Shown: positions 6,072 to 13,073 of the stretch, piece after piece | Numbering within the stretch: position 1 is the first letter of the stretch | How the letters are laid out: each line of letters starts with the position of its first letter | Assembly: GCA_028718845.1 (NCBI GenBank) | Contig: JAQULA010000022.1 | Coordinates: 1 to 14,046, forward strand | Length of the DNA stretch: 14,046 bases | Source: Candidatus Omnitrophota bacterium | GTDB taxonomy: Bacteria > Omnitrophota > Gorgyraeia > B26-G9 | Direction: 5' to 3' | Program-made: the position numbers and the translations under genes | The notes under the pieces: generated by a model | Database searches by the model: none | What the model was told of the DNA's origin: nothing | The model's input: the letters and a program-made list of their open reading frames with translations, nothing else

Positions 6072-7051
6072 CGCTCTTCTCCAAACCGCCGGGGCACCAT
6101 AAACCGGTCAATCAGCGGAGTTACCGCGTTCATAAGTAAAATCGAATACGATACCCCCTCCGGATATCCGCCCCAGAGCCGGACGATCCCGGTTATAATT
6201 CCGCAGCCGATACCGAACAGGATTTGCCCTTGCCGGGTCATCGGGCCGGTCACATAATCCGTGGCCATATAGAAAGCTCCCAGGATAAGCCCCCCGGAAA
6301 AAATCTGGAGCAGGAAATCCCCGCCGAACAATCCTTTTCCGCCGAAAATCCAGGTAAACACCCCCACCGTGCCGATAAAACTCAACGGGATATGCCAGGT
6401 TATATATTTACGAATCATCAGATACCCGGCCCCAAGCAGCAAAGCCAGCACACAAGCCTCTCCGATACATCCGCCGCGCAGGCCCAGAAACAGATCACGG
6501 TAGGAATACTGCACTAAATCGGTACCGGCCAAAACATTGGTACCGCTAAACCCATCCTTAAATATAGCCAACGGTGTCGGCGCGGTAACCGCGTCGACTT
6601 TGAACGGCGCCTGCCATCGCGTCATTAACACCGGAAAACTCGCCATCAAAAAGACCCGGCCGACCAGGGCCGGATTAAAAACATTGCACCCGAGCCCGCC
6701 GAACACCGCTTTGCCGACGGCGATCGCGATAAAACTCCCCAGAAATACCATCCACAACGGAGACCCCGGAGGTACATTATACGCCAGCAGCAAACCGGTC
6801 AAAACCGCGCTTCCATCCATGATGGTCGGGGTTTTTCTTTGGATCCGGCAGCATGCCCATTCCGTCGCCACCGCGGCAAAAACCGCGGTCAATATGATCC
6901 CCAGCACCCCAAAACCGAAAACATACACACTCACCAGTCCGGATGGGATCAGGCACACAAAAACAGTCCACATAATTTTCGAGGTAGTCTCGGGAGAACG
7001 AATATGCGGAGAGCTGGTCACGGTTAAAGGAGCCGGTTGTTTTTCGGTCAT
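6068..7051 (-). CDS. rnfD: Rnf-type electron transport subunit RnfD (membrane flavoprotein)
   Basis: RnfD (327 residues) is a polytopic membrane protein of the NqrB/RnfD family with about eight to ten hydrophobic helices. Recognisable family blocks are VFGGLGCNVFNPALVGRVFL (116-135) and GAFYMATDYVTGPMT (258-272). The segment VDAVTAPTPLA (152-162) corresponds to the flavinylation motif D-x2-SGAT; the covalent FMN threonine appears kept as Thr159, though Ser-Gly-Ala is replaced by Thr-Ala-Pro. The frame is open to 7138, but the start at 7051 is preferred: it overlaps the rnfC stop in ATGA and has AAGGCGGTGAT upstream, nearly the full anti-Shine-Dalgarno complement. The next gene is rnfB, overlapping by 4 nt; rnfG, rnfE and rnfA, which normally sit between D and B, are absent. 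No flavin transferase ApbE is visible in the window. Confidence 0.94.
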   Translation of the reverse strand: MTEKQPAPLTVTSSPHIRSPETTSKIMWTVFVCLIPSGLVSVYVFGFGVLGIILTAVFAAVATEWACCRIQRKTPTIMDGSAVLTGLLLAYNVPPGSPLWMVFLGSFIAIAVGKAVFGGLGCNVFNPALVGRVFLMASFPVLMTRWQAPFKVDAVTAPTPLAIFKDGFSGTNVLAGTDLVQYSYRDLFLGLRGGCIGEACVLALLLGAGYLMIRKYITWHIPLSFIGTVGVFTWIFGGKGLFGGDFLLQIFSGGLILGAFYMATDYVTGPMTRQGQILFGIGCGIITGIVRLWGGYPEGVSYSILLMNAVTPLIDRFMVPRRFGEER

Positions 7052-8346
7052 TTCATCACCGCCTTTACTAAACGGATACTCTCGACAATCCGGCGTTTTG
7101 CCGGACAGATATACGTGCACGCGCCGCATTCGATACAATCACGCGGATTATACCGGGAGGACAGGTCCAGGCGTCCGGATTCAACACACAGGCTCAAGGC
7201 CGAAGGAATCATCCCCATCGGGCACACATCGACACAGCGGCCGCAGCGAATACACGGATGTTCCCCCTCTTGCCGCGCTTCCGCCTCGGAAAGCACTAAA
7301 ATACCCGAGGTCCCTTTGATCACCGGGACATCTTCGCTGAACTGGGCCAATCCCATCATCGGCCCGCCCATGATAATCTTCCCCGCAGCACCGGTTGTTC
7401 CCTGACAATACCGGATCAGATCCCCAAAACGGGTCCCGATCCGCACATTAAGGTTAGCCGGTTTTTTCACGGTAGCGCCGGTAACCGTCACTACCCGTTC
7501 ATACAAAGGCTTTCCCAGAAATACGGCTTCGTACACGGCACAGGCGGTTCCGACATTACTGACTATAACCCCGGCGTCAAAAGGCAGTTTTCCCGGAGGA
7601 ACTTCACGGTTTATCACTGCCTTGATCAACTGTTTTTCCGCGCCCTGGGGGTATTTTGCCGTTAACGGGGACACGGTAAACGGATAATGCTTTTCCATTA
7701 TCTTATTGCGCATCATACGCAAAGCTTCCGGCTTGTCTTCTTCTATCCCGATGAATACTTTAGAGACATTGACCGTTTTCTTAAGCAACCCGATACCTTG
7801 GAGAATTTCGTTCGCTTTTTCCAGCATCAAACGAAAATCACAGGTTAAATACGGTTCACATTCCACTCCATTGATGATCAGGGTATCAACCGGTTTCGGC
7901 GGGTTTAATTTTACCTGGGACGGGAAAGCGGCACCGCCCATCCCGACAATTCCGGCTTCCTTTATAATCGCCAGAAGTTCTTCTTTTGACAGCCGCTCCG
8001 CAGCTTTCCGGGGCTGAATTGCCGCATCGTGCTCATCCCGGCCGTCAGAATCGATAATCACGGCAAGACACTGTCCGAGAACCGGATGCGGACAGAGTTC
8101 AATCCCGCGAACCGTCCCGGAAATACTGGCATGCACGCAACTAGACAGGACATTGCTGCTTTGGCCGATCTTGGTCCCGGTCAGTACCCGGTCCCCTTTT
8201 TTAACCAGCGGTTCACAAATCGTACCGGTATGCTGGCTCAACGGAATAACCACTTCCACGGGCAGCGGTATCGGCTCGATCGCCGCGTCCCGGCTCAGTT
8301 GCTTATGACTTTCAATATGCTTGCCCCCGGCAAATGTGCTTACCAT
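7048..8346 (-). CDS. rnfC: Rnf-type electron transport subunit RnfC (NADH-side subunit)
   Basis: RnfC oxidises NADH with FMN and passes electrons through two Fe-S clusters. The N-terminus FAGGKH-x3-HK has the family's F-x-GG-x-H pattern. A barrel-sandwich segment (about 35-80) precedes the nucleotide/flavin part with GIVGMGGAAFP (132-142) and INGVECEPYLTCD. Two 4Fe-4S motifs lie near the end: CIRCGRCVDVCP (Cys365, 368, 371, 375) and CIECGACTYICP (Cys404, 407, 410, 414). With 432 residues it is the short form, without the long Ala/Lys-rich tail of enterobacterial RnfC. I choose the ATG at 8346, which places F-x-GG at the usual distance and has GAGGAGGG just upstream; an in-frame ATG at 8358 has no ribosome site. 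It is first in a four-gene operon (C-D-B-ASKHA) and sits 142 nt from the divergent CheC-like gene. Confidence 0.95.
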   Translation of the reverse strand: MVSTFAGGKHIESHKQLSRDAAIEPIPLPVEVVIPLSQHTGTICEPLVKKGDRVLTGTKIGQSSNVLSSCVHASISGTVRGIELCPHPVLGQCLAVIIDSDGRDEHDAAIQPRKAAERLSKEELLAIIKEAGIVGMGGAAFPSQVKLNPPKPVDTLIINGVECEPYLTCDFRLMLEKANEILQGIGLLKKTVNVSKVFIGIEEDKPEALRMMRNKIMEKHYPFTVSPLTAKYPQGAEKQLIKAVINREVPPGKLPFDAGVIVSNVGTACAVYEAVFLGKPLYERVVTVTGATVKKPANLNVRIGTRFGDLIRYCQGTTGAAGKIIMGGPMMGLAQFSEDVPVIKGTSGILVLSEAEARQEGEHPCIRCGRCVDVCPMGMIPSALSLCVESGRLDLSSRYNPRDCIECGACTYICPAKRRIVESIRLVKAVMK

Positions 8347-8378
8347 TACCCTCCTCATTTGACGTTAAATTTTCATTT

Positions 8379-8407
8379 ATAATAACATAAACGGTTTTAA
8401 TTGAAAA
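8379..8407 (-). promoter_or_regulatory. Possible promoter for the rnfCDB-ASKHA operon
   Basis: Read on the minus strand, TTTTCA (8402-8407) and TATTAT (8379-8384) are separated by 17 nt, about 32 nt before the rnfC start. The -35 hexamer is poor and the region is AT-rich, so other positions are possible. Confidence 0.4.
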
Positions 8408-8416
8408 CAAATTTTA

Positions 8417-8445
8417 TTGACAGTAATTTTTGATTATGTTATAGT
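8417..8445 (+). promoter_or_regulatory. Sigma-70 type promoter for the CheC/HD-GYP operon (extended -10)
   Basis: TTGACA at 8417-8422 and TATAGT at 8440-8445 are separated by exactly 17 nt, and TGT at 8437-8439 forms an extended -10 element. Transcription would start near 8452, about 37 nt before the ATG at 8489, leaving room for the AAAGGAG ribosome site at 8475-8481. This is the clearest promoter in the window. Confidence 0.75.
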
Positions 8446-8488
8446 TTAAAATTAAAGGACTTAACGATTTCAATAAAGGAGTGTAAGC

Positions 8489-9133
8489 ATGAAAAAAAAT
8501 GTGTTTTCCGCACAACAGCTGGATGTACTCAAAGAAATCGGGAACATATGCGCCGGCAATGCCACAGTTGCGTTAGCGCAAATTTTATTTAAAAAGATCG
8601 AACTGCAGATCCCCACGGTGGAGATCATCTCCCTCAAACAAATCGCCAAGATCATCGATAAAGACGACCAGCCGATAATCGGGATCCAAATGGAAACCCT
8701 CGGCGCGATTAACGGTCAGATCCTGCTGGTTTTTTCGGAAAAAAGCGCGTATACCCTGATGGAACTGCTGGTGGGCAATGTTACCCAGAACAAAACACGC
8801 ATCATTACCCAAATCGGCATTTCTTCGTTAAAGGAAATCGGGAATATCGTTATTTCATCGTATCTATCGACCCTGAGTTCCCTTTCGCGATTACCGGTAT
8901 TCCCTTCATGCCCGCAATTTACCGACGGAGTCCCCAGCTCGGTCATCAAGACCGTTTTCGGAGGGTTCGGTAAAGATGAACCGCAGGTAATTCTCATCGA
9001 AACCGTGTTCAGCGAACACATGAGCTCGGTAACCGGAAAATTTTTCATCGCGTTTGATTCCGAATCCATGAAGCTTATTTTAAAAGCTTGTGAAACCATC
9101 GCCAACTCAGCAAAAAAAAGTCATAAAAAATAA
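8489..9133 (+). CDS. CheC-like phosphatase with two intact active sites
   Basis: This 214-residue protein belongs to the CheC/CheX/FliY family, whose members dephosphorylate CheY-P. CheC active sites follow the pattern (D/S)-x3-E-x2-N-x22-P. Both copies are complete here: Asp12, Glu16, Asn19, Pro42 (in DVLKEIGNICAGNA) and Ser112, Glu116, Asn119, Pro142 (in SSLKEIGNIVISSY). The repeat of LKEIGNI in both halves shows the family's internal duplication. The ATG follows AAAGGAG with 7-nt spacing and a strong promoter. The stop overlaps the HD-GYP start (TAATG), so the two are translationally coupled. No CheY, CheA, CheD or receptor is encoded in the window, so the phosphorylated partner is unknown; a non-chemotactic response regulator is possible. 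Confidence 0.88.
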   Translation: MKKNVFSAQQLDVLKEIGNICAGNATVALAQILFKKIELQIPTVEIISLKQIAKIIDKDDQPIIGIQMETLGAINGQILLVFSEKSAYTLMELLVGNVTQNKTRIITQIGISSLKEIGNIVISSYLSTLSSLSRLPVFPSCPQFTDGVPSSVIKTVFGGFGKDEPQVILIETVFSEHMSSVTGKFFIAFDSESMKLILKACETIANSAKKSHKK

Positions 9134-10896
9134 TGGGAAAAATCCGTTCGCAGAATATTACCGACACAAAAAAAACCCTTAATCTGTCCAGCCTTGACGA
9201 GATAAGCCGCGTCCTGGGCGCTTCGTTCGATTTGGACCGTCTGCTCAACATCATCCTTAACACCATGCTGCGGCAAACCAATGCCGACTCCGGTTCGCTG
9301 ATGCTTCTTGATGAGGAACGCAAAGAACTATACATCAGCGCCTCGAAGGGAATCAACGAAAAGATCGCCCGGGAAACCCGGATTAAATTGGGCGAAGGGA
9401 TCTCCGGTATCGTCGCTCTGCGTAAAAAACCGTTGGTTATCGACAATAAAACCTTTTTTTCCATATTCGGAAAAAAACCCCGGAAAAACTTAAAATCATC
9501 GCTTTCCATTCCCCTGCACTTCTCGGACAAACTCATCGGAGTCATGAATCTCAACCGGGTGCCGGGTTCGGAGGAGTTTACCGAGCAGGACCTTGAGGCG
9601 ATTTCCCTCTTTGCCATGGAAAGCTCGATTGCCATTCATAACGCCAAATTGTATATTGCCGCGGAAGAAAAAATACAACACTTATTCCGGTTCAATGTCA
9701 TCAGCTGCGCTTTAAACGCGGCACTGAACCAGGAAAAACTGCTTGATGTCCTAAACGACTGTATGCGGGAATTGTTCCGGTTTGACATTTACACACTGCT
9801 GCTTATAGAAGAAAATTCTTATCACCTCCTGCTCAGTTCGCACAACGAACTAAGCAAGTCGACGGTCGCGGAGTTAAAGAAGAATTTCGCCATGGTCCTT
9901 TCCGGTCTTAAGAAAAAACCGGTGACCGAGAAACAAATCATTTTATCGACGAAAAAATTAAAAGACGAAAATCCTTCCGCGCCCGCGCTAATACAGCCTC
10001 GGCATATTCAGGAAGTCATAAACGCGCCGATCATTACCAAAGGAAGCACCCTGGGCATGCTCAGCGTATATTCGACCCGCAAACACGGGTTCAGTCAAAA
10101 AGACCAGCAATCGCTGACCACCCTGGCCAATCAGGCGGCGGTGGCCATCGAAAACACTAATCTTTACAAAAACCTGAGAAAAACCTATTTCAGCACCATC
10201 AAAGCACTGGCGCAGGCTATCGAAGAAAAAGATGTGTACACCCGCGGTCATTCGGAAATGGTCTCCTATTACGCGGTGGCCATAGCCCAGGCCATGCAGC
10301 TGCCGTTAAAACTGGTCGAAGGCATCCAGATTGCCGGGATCCTGCATGATATCGGAAAAATAGGCATCCCGGAAAAAATTCTGACCAAACCCAGCGGTCT
10401 GACGTACCAGGAATATGAAATCATCAAGAATCACCCGCTCATCGGCAAGCGCATCCTGGAACCGGTAAACTTTTTCTGGGGAGAAATGGCGGAGGCTACC
10501 ACGCAGGATACCAGCAGCGGACTGGCAACCATCCGGAACCTGAGCGTAAAAGCCCTGCGCCAATTACACGGGCCGCTGGAAGCGACCATCGACATCCTGC
10601 GCACCACTGATTTGTCGGAAGAGATCAAAACCATGATTTACCATCATCATGAACGAAACGGTGGAGGCGGATATCCGGACGGAATCAAAGGCGACCAAAT
10701 CCCGATCGGATCGCGCATCCTGGCGGTAGCGGATACCTTTGAAGCAATGACCGCCGACCGTCCTTATCGTAAGGCTTTTCCGGTTAAAAAAGCGCTGATG
10801 CTCATTAAAAAAAGCACCCCGGACCAGCTTGATCCCAAGATAGTTAAGATCTTCACCGAGTTGATAAAAAAGAAATTGGTTATTGTCAAAGATTAA
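9133..10896 (+). CDS. GAF-GAF-HD-GYP signalling protein (probable c-di-GMP phosphodiesterase)
   Basis: This 587-residue cytoplasmic protein has two GAF-type sensor domains (about 30-172 and 195-345; GAF1 holds GEGISGIVA and SSLSIPL) and a C-terminal HD-GYP domain (about 350-587). HD-GYP proteins hydrolyse cyclic di-GMP (or cGAMP) at a metal site. Seen here are RGHSEMV (371-377), GILHDIGKIGIP (402-413), NHPLIGKRIL (433-442), HHHERNGGGGYPDG (504-517) and AVADTFEAMTADRPYR (531-546), so all signature residues are kept, including GYP at 513-515. About 70 residues separate HP (434-435) from HHH; I expect about 25-30, so roughly 45 extra residues (about 449-493) are inserted. No transmembrane segment is seen. 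The start overlaps the upstream CheC stop by 1 nt, and a second CheC-like gene follows after 29 nt. The GAF ligands cannot be named. Confidence 0.93.
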   Translation: MGKIRSQNITDTKKTLNLSSLDEISRVLGASFDLDRLLNIILNTMLRQTNADSGSLMLLDEERKELYISASKGINEKIARETRIKLGEGISGIVALRKKPLVIDNKTFFSIFGKKPRKNLKSSLSIPLHFSDKLIGVMNLNRVPGSEEFTEQDLEAISLFAMESSIAIHNAKLYIAAEEKIQHLFRFNVISCALNAALNQEKLLDVLNDCMRELFRFDIYTLLLIEENSYHLLLSSHNELSKSTVAELKKNFAMVLSGLKKKPVTEKQIILSTKKLKDENPSAPALIQPRHIQEVINAPIITKGSTLGMLSVYSTRKHGFSQKDQQSLTTLANQAAVAIENTNLYKNLRKTYFSTIKALAQAIEEKDVYTRGHSEMVSYYAVAIAQAMQLPLKLVEGIQIAGILHDIGKIGIPEKILTKPSGLTYQEYEIIKNHPLIGKRILEPVNFFWGEMAEATTQDTSSGLATIRNLSVKALRQLHGPLEATIDILRTTDLSEEIKTMIYHHHERNGGGGYPDGIKGDQIPIGSRILAVADTFEAMTADRPYRKAFPVKKALMLIKKSTPDQLDPKIVKIFTELIKKKLVIVKD

Positions 10897-10925
10897 TGCA
10901 GACCAGGTAAGGAGGGTCTAATTCC

Positions 10926-11564
10926 ATGGAAAATAAAGATAATGTCAGTTTAGACGCGCTGTGTATAGACATGCTTAAGGAAGTGGGCCACATCTGCACC
11001 GGCAATGCCACTATCGCCCTTTCTCAGGTGCTCAATCAGAGAATCGAATTAAGGATCCCGGATTTAAAACTGGTCGACGCCAATAAAGTTTTACTGGAAA
11101 TGAAAAATACCCAGGAGGTCCTGGTTGGGGTGAGCATTCAATTACTGGGAAATCTTTCCGGAAACATCGTGCTTATGTTCCCGGAAAAAAGCGCCTATAG
11201 TCTGATCGATGCCATTTCTCAATACCGCACCGAACTGGGCAATGCGACCGAATACGGAGTTTCCTCGTTAAAAGAAGTCGGCAATATCGTAATTTCCGCG
11301 TATTTGGCCACCCTGTCCACATTTACCCGGCAGGTCATACTGCATTCAACTCCCAATCTCATCTGCGGAACATTGGAAACGGTATTCAATGTTGCATTCA
11401 GCAAACTCGCGGAAGAGACGCAGCAGGTAATTCTTATCGAAACTTTCTTTTCCATAAAAGATAAAGGCATTGACGGCAGTTTCTTTCTGATTTTTGAACC
11501 GCGGGCGGTCAAAAAGCTGCTGGATCAGTCAAAACATTTACAGCAATCAAACGACGCTCCATAA
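10926..11564 (+). CDS. CheC-like protein with one altered active site
   Basis: This 212-residue paralogue of the CheC-like protein encoded at 8489 shares the two-fold LKE(I/V)G pattern and overall length. The second site is complete (Ser113, Glu117, Asn120, Pro143 in SSLKEVGNIVISAY). In the first site, Asp15, Glu19 and Pro45 are present but the catalytic Asn is His22 (DMLKEVGHICTGNA). The first centre is therefore probably inactive or changed, as in CheC relatives that keep only one working site. ATG 10926 has AAGGAGG at 10909-10915. It lies 29 nt after the HD-GYP gene in the same operon. The two CheC copies may form a heterodimer or act on different partners (inference). Confidence 0.86.
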   Translation: MENKDNVSLDALCIDMLKEVGHICTGNATIALSQVLNQRIELRIPDLKLVDANKVLLEMKNTQEVLVGVSIQLLGNLSGNIVLMFPEKSAYSLIDAISQYRTELGNATEYGVSSLKEVGNIVISAYLATLSTFTRQVILHSTPNLICGTLETVFNVAFSKLAEETQQVILIETFFSIKDKGIDGSFFLIFEPRAVKKLLDQSKHLQQSNDAP

Positions 11565-11581
11565 CCAATCCGGATGCAGTC

Positions 11582-11770
11582 ATGACCCATAGCGAAAAAA
11601 ACGGACACAAGCAGGAACATCCGGAAGCGCAGTATTGCTGCGAACGTTGTCAGATATTCTGGACCTGCGAAATGAAGTGGTACCGCGGTGAACGCCACGA
11701 ACGCAGCACCTGCTGCGCTCAATGCGATTACTATCCCTTATGCCCCAAGAAGCACCCCAAACAGCATTAA
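11582..11770 (+). CDS. Small protein with duplicated CC-x2-C-x5-C motif, probable metal-binding
   Basis: These 62 residues hold two copies of the spacing CC-x2-C-x5-C: Cys19, 20, 23, 29 and Cys44, 45, 48, 54. The text around them is also similar (CCERCQIFWTCE versus CCAQCDYYPLCP). Between them lies KWYRGERHERS. Eight regularly spaced cysteines in so short a frame point to zinc or Fe-S binding, and the internal duplication argues for a real gene. I do not recognise the family. It lies 17 nt after the second CheC-like gene, so it is probably the last gene of that operon. Its ribosome site is weak. It ends 21 nt before the converging DUF39 gene, with no terminator hairpin visible. Confidence 0.7.
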   Translation: MTHSEKNGHKQEHPEAQYCCERCQIFWTCEMKWYRGERHERSTCCAQCDYYPLCPKKHPKQH

Positions 11771-11791
11771 CTCCGCGCTCGATCCGAAAGA

Positions 11792-12991
11792 TTAAACGAT
11801 TGCTTTCTGAATAAACCCTTTGGGATTAACGCCGGAACCTTCTCCGGGTAATAATTGCACGGGTTCGGTGAGTAAAAATTCTTTATTGACGATCTTCCCT
11901 TTCAGGATCTCACAGATCTGCTGAGCCTTGTAGTAGCTGGAAAATCCCGCGGTGGGGATTTTTTTATTATTGAGCGTGATCGCGCCGGTTTTAAGCTGCG
12001 CATAACTGACCTGGCCTAAGGACTGGGCTTTCCCTTGCGGATAATCCATTCCATAATCGACCACCTGAGCAAAAATTTCCTCGTCCTTTACCGACACGGA
12101 CCTGGCCATCGATTCGTCAATGATCGGAATCGGCACCCCGATTCCGACCGCCAGACTTACCCCGTAACCGGTCAACGAAGCGGCACGCAGCCACTCCGCC
12201 GACATTGTCTTCAGGTCTCCATGCACGGCAAGTGTTCCCGCCGGCCGGGTGGGAACCCCCTGCTCGGTACGGGTAACATCGGTTGTATGCTGCGTCCCGT
12301 TCCAGATCACATAACCTATACCGCCGCCGAGAAATATACGCGTCCCCACTCCGATCGTGCGGAAATAAGGGTCGTTCAACAGCGGCGACAACTGTCCGGC
12401 ACTGCAGTAATTCGCGTTGGCCAGGTTCGGCCGCAGCATTCCCATATAAGTATAAATCGTTTTTTCCGAAACATTGACCGCCACGTTATAGTTCTGATAG
12501 GCGTTGCGCGGATTGGTAAGCCAGGCGTCATTCATATCTTTCAAGGAAATAAGGGTTTCCAATTCCTTGCGCGGATAACAATCGGTCCCGTAGCCGGACG
12601 CGCGCAGCCGCACTTCTTTTCCGGCCACCAATTCCTCGAGAACATGCGCGCCGCCGTATTTGAATTCTCCCGGGCCGTAAGCATTGGCCGGATCGTTCCG
12701 GGACAATTCGGTCGCTCCGATAAGCATATCCACGGCGGCCAAACCGCAGTAACAGGCGACGTCATTCAACCATGCCTGCTGAATTTTTATTTTGGGTTTA
12801 GGATGCCCGATATTGAAAATCGCCATCGAAGAACACATCGGCCCAAAGGTGCCGGTAGTCACCACATCAACGCTCTCCGCGCTTTTAGCCACTCCCTTTT
12901 CCTTGACGATTTCCAGCATTTCTTCTTTGGTTACAACAACCGCGATACCTTTTTTGATTTTGTCATTAATTTCCTGAATCGTCTTTGCCAT
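11792..12991 (-). CDS. Homocysteine biosynthesis protein, DUF39/COG1900 family
   Basis: This 399-residue protein matches the DUF39 (COG1900) family. Family work on Methanosarcina MA1821 and on Desulfovibrio links these proteins to making homocysteine from aspartate semialdehyde and sulfide, with a NIL/4Fe-4S ferredoxin partner. Recognisable parts are VVTTGTFGPMCSSMAIFN (Cys53), WLNDVACYCGLAAVDMLIGA (Cys80, Cys82), LRASGYGTDCYPRK (Cys138), and a Gly-rich region FLGGGIGYVIWNGTQH. Cys53 and Cys138 are candidates for the sulfur-transfer cysteines of the family. No CBS or ferredoxin domain is fused, and no NIL-ferredoxin gene is in the window. ATG 12991 has GGAGGG 4 nt upstream. A 6-bp hairpin lies 1 nt further upstream. 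hypE precedes it on the same strand with an 82-nt gap. Confidence 0.9.
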   Translation of the reverse strand: MAKTIQEINDKIKKGIAVVVTKEEMLEIVKEKGVAKSAESVDVVTTGTFGPMCSSMAIFNIGHPKPKIKIQQAWLNDVACYCGLAAVDMLIGATELSRNDPANAYGPGEFKYGGAHVLEELVAGKEVRLRASGYGTDCYPRKELETLISLKDMNDAWLTNPRNAYQNYNVAVNVSEKTIYTYMGMLRPNLANANYCSAGQLSPLLNDPYFRTIGVGTRIFLGGGIGYVIWNGTQHTTDVTRTEQGVPTRPAGTLAVHGDLKTMSAEWLRAASLTGYGVSLAVGIGVPIPIIDESMARSVSVKDEEIFAQVVDYGMDYPQGKAQSLGQVSYAQLKTGAITLNNKKIPTAGFSSYYKAQQICEILKGKIVNKEFLLTEPVQLLPGEGSGVNPKGFIQKAIV

Positions 12992-13002
12992 TCATCCCTC
13001 CG

Positions 13003-13018
13003 CCGGTAAGGCTACCGG
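13003..13018 (-). promoter_or_regulatory. Hairpin next to the ribosome site of the DUF39 gene
   Basis: CCGGTA (minus strand, 13018-13013) pairs perfectly with TACCGG (13008-13003) around a 4-nt loop. Its base lies 1 nt from the GGAGGG ribosome site at 12996-13001. It could affect initiation; no T-run follows, so it is not an intrinsic terminator for hypE. Confidence 0.45.
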
Positions 13019-13073
13019 TCCATTTCGCGCAGCGTGACCAATCATCGTTCCTCAATTTTATTCCCGCATATTG

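Noticed and set aside
7052..7138. Longer rnfD start at 7138
   Set aside because: The 29 extra codons overlap rnfC, are unlike RnfD N-termini, and the ATG at 7051 has an almost perfect ribosome site and the ATGA coupling.
6537..7319. + strand open frame (260 codons) across the rnfD/rnfC junction
   Set aside because: Antisense to two strongly supported Rnf genes, with no family signal.
3955..8346. Complete ion-pumping Rnf complex
   Set aside because: rnfA, rnfE and rnfG are not encoded between or beside the three rnf genes, and overlapping codons leave no gap for them.
12035..13009. Long + strand open frame (324 codons) opposite the DUF39 gene
   Set aside because: Antisense to a well-supported family member; the translation is His/Arg-rich with no domain, typical of a shadow frame in GC-biased DNA.
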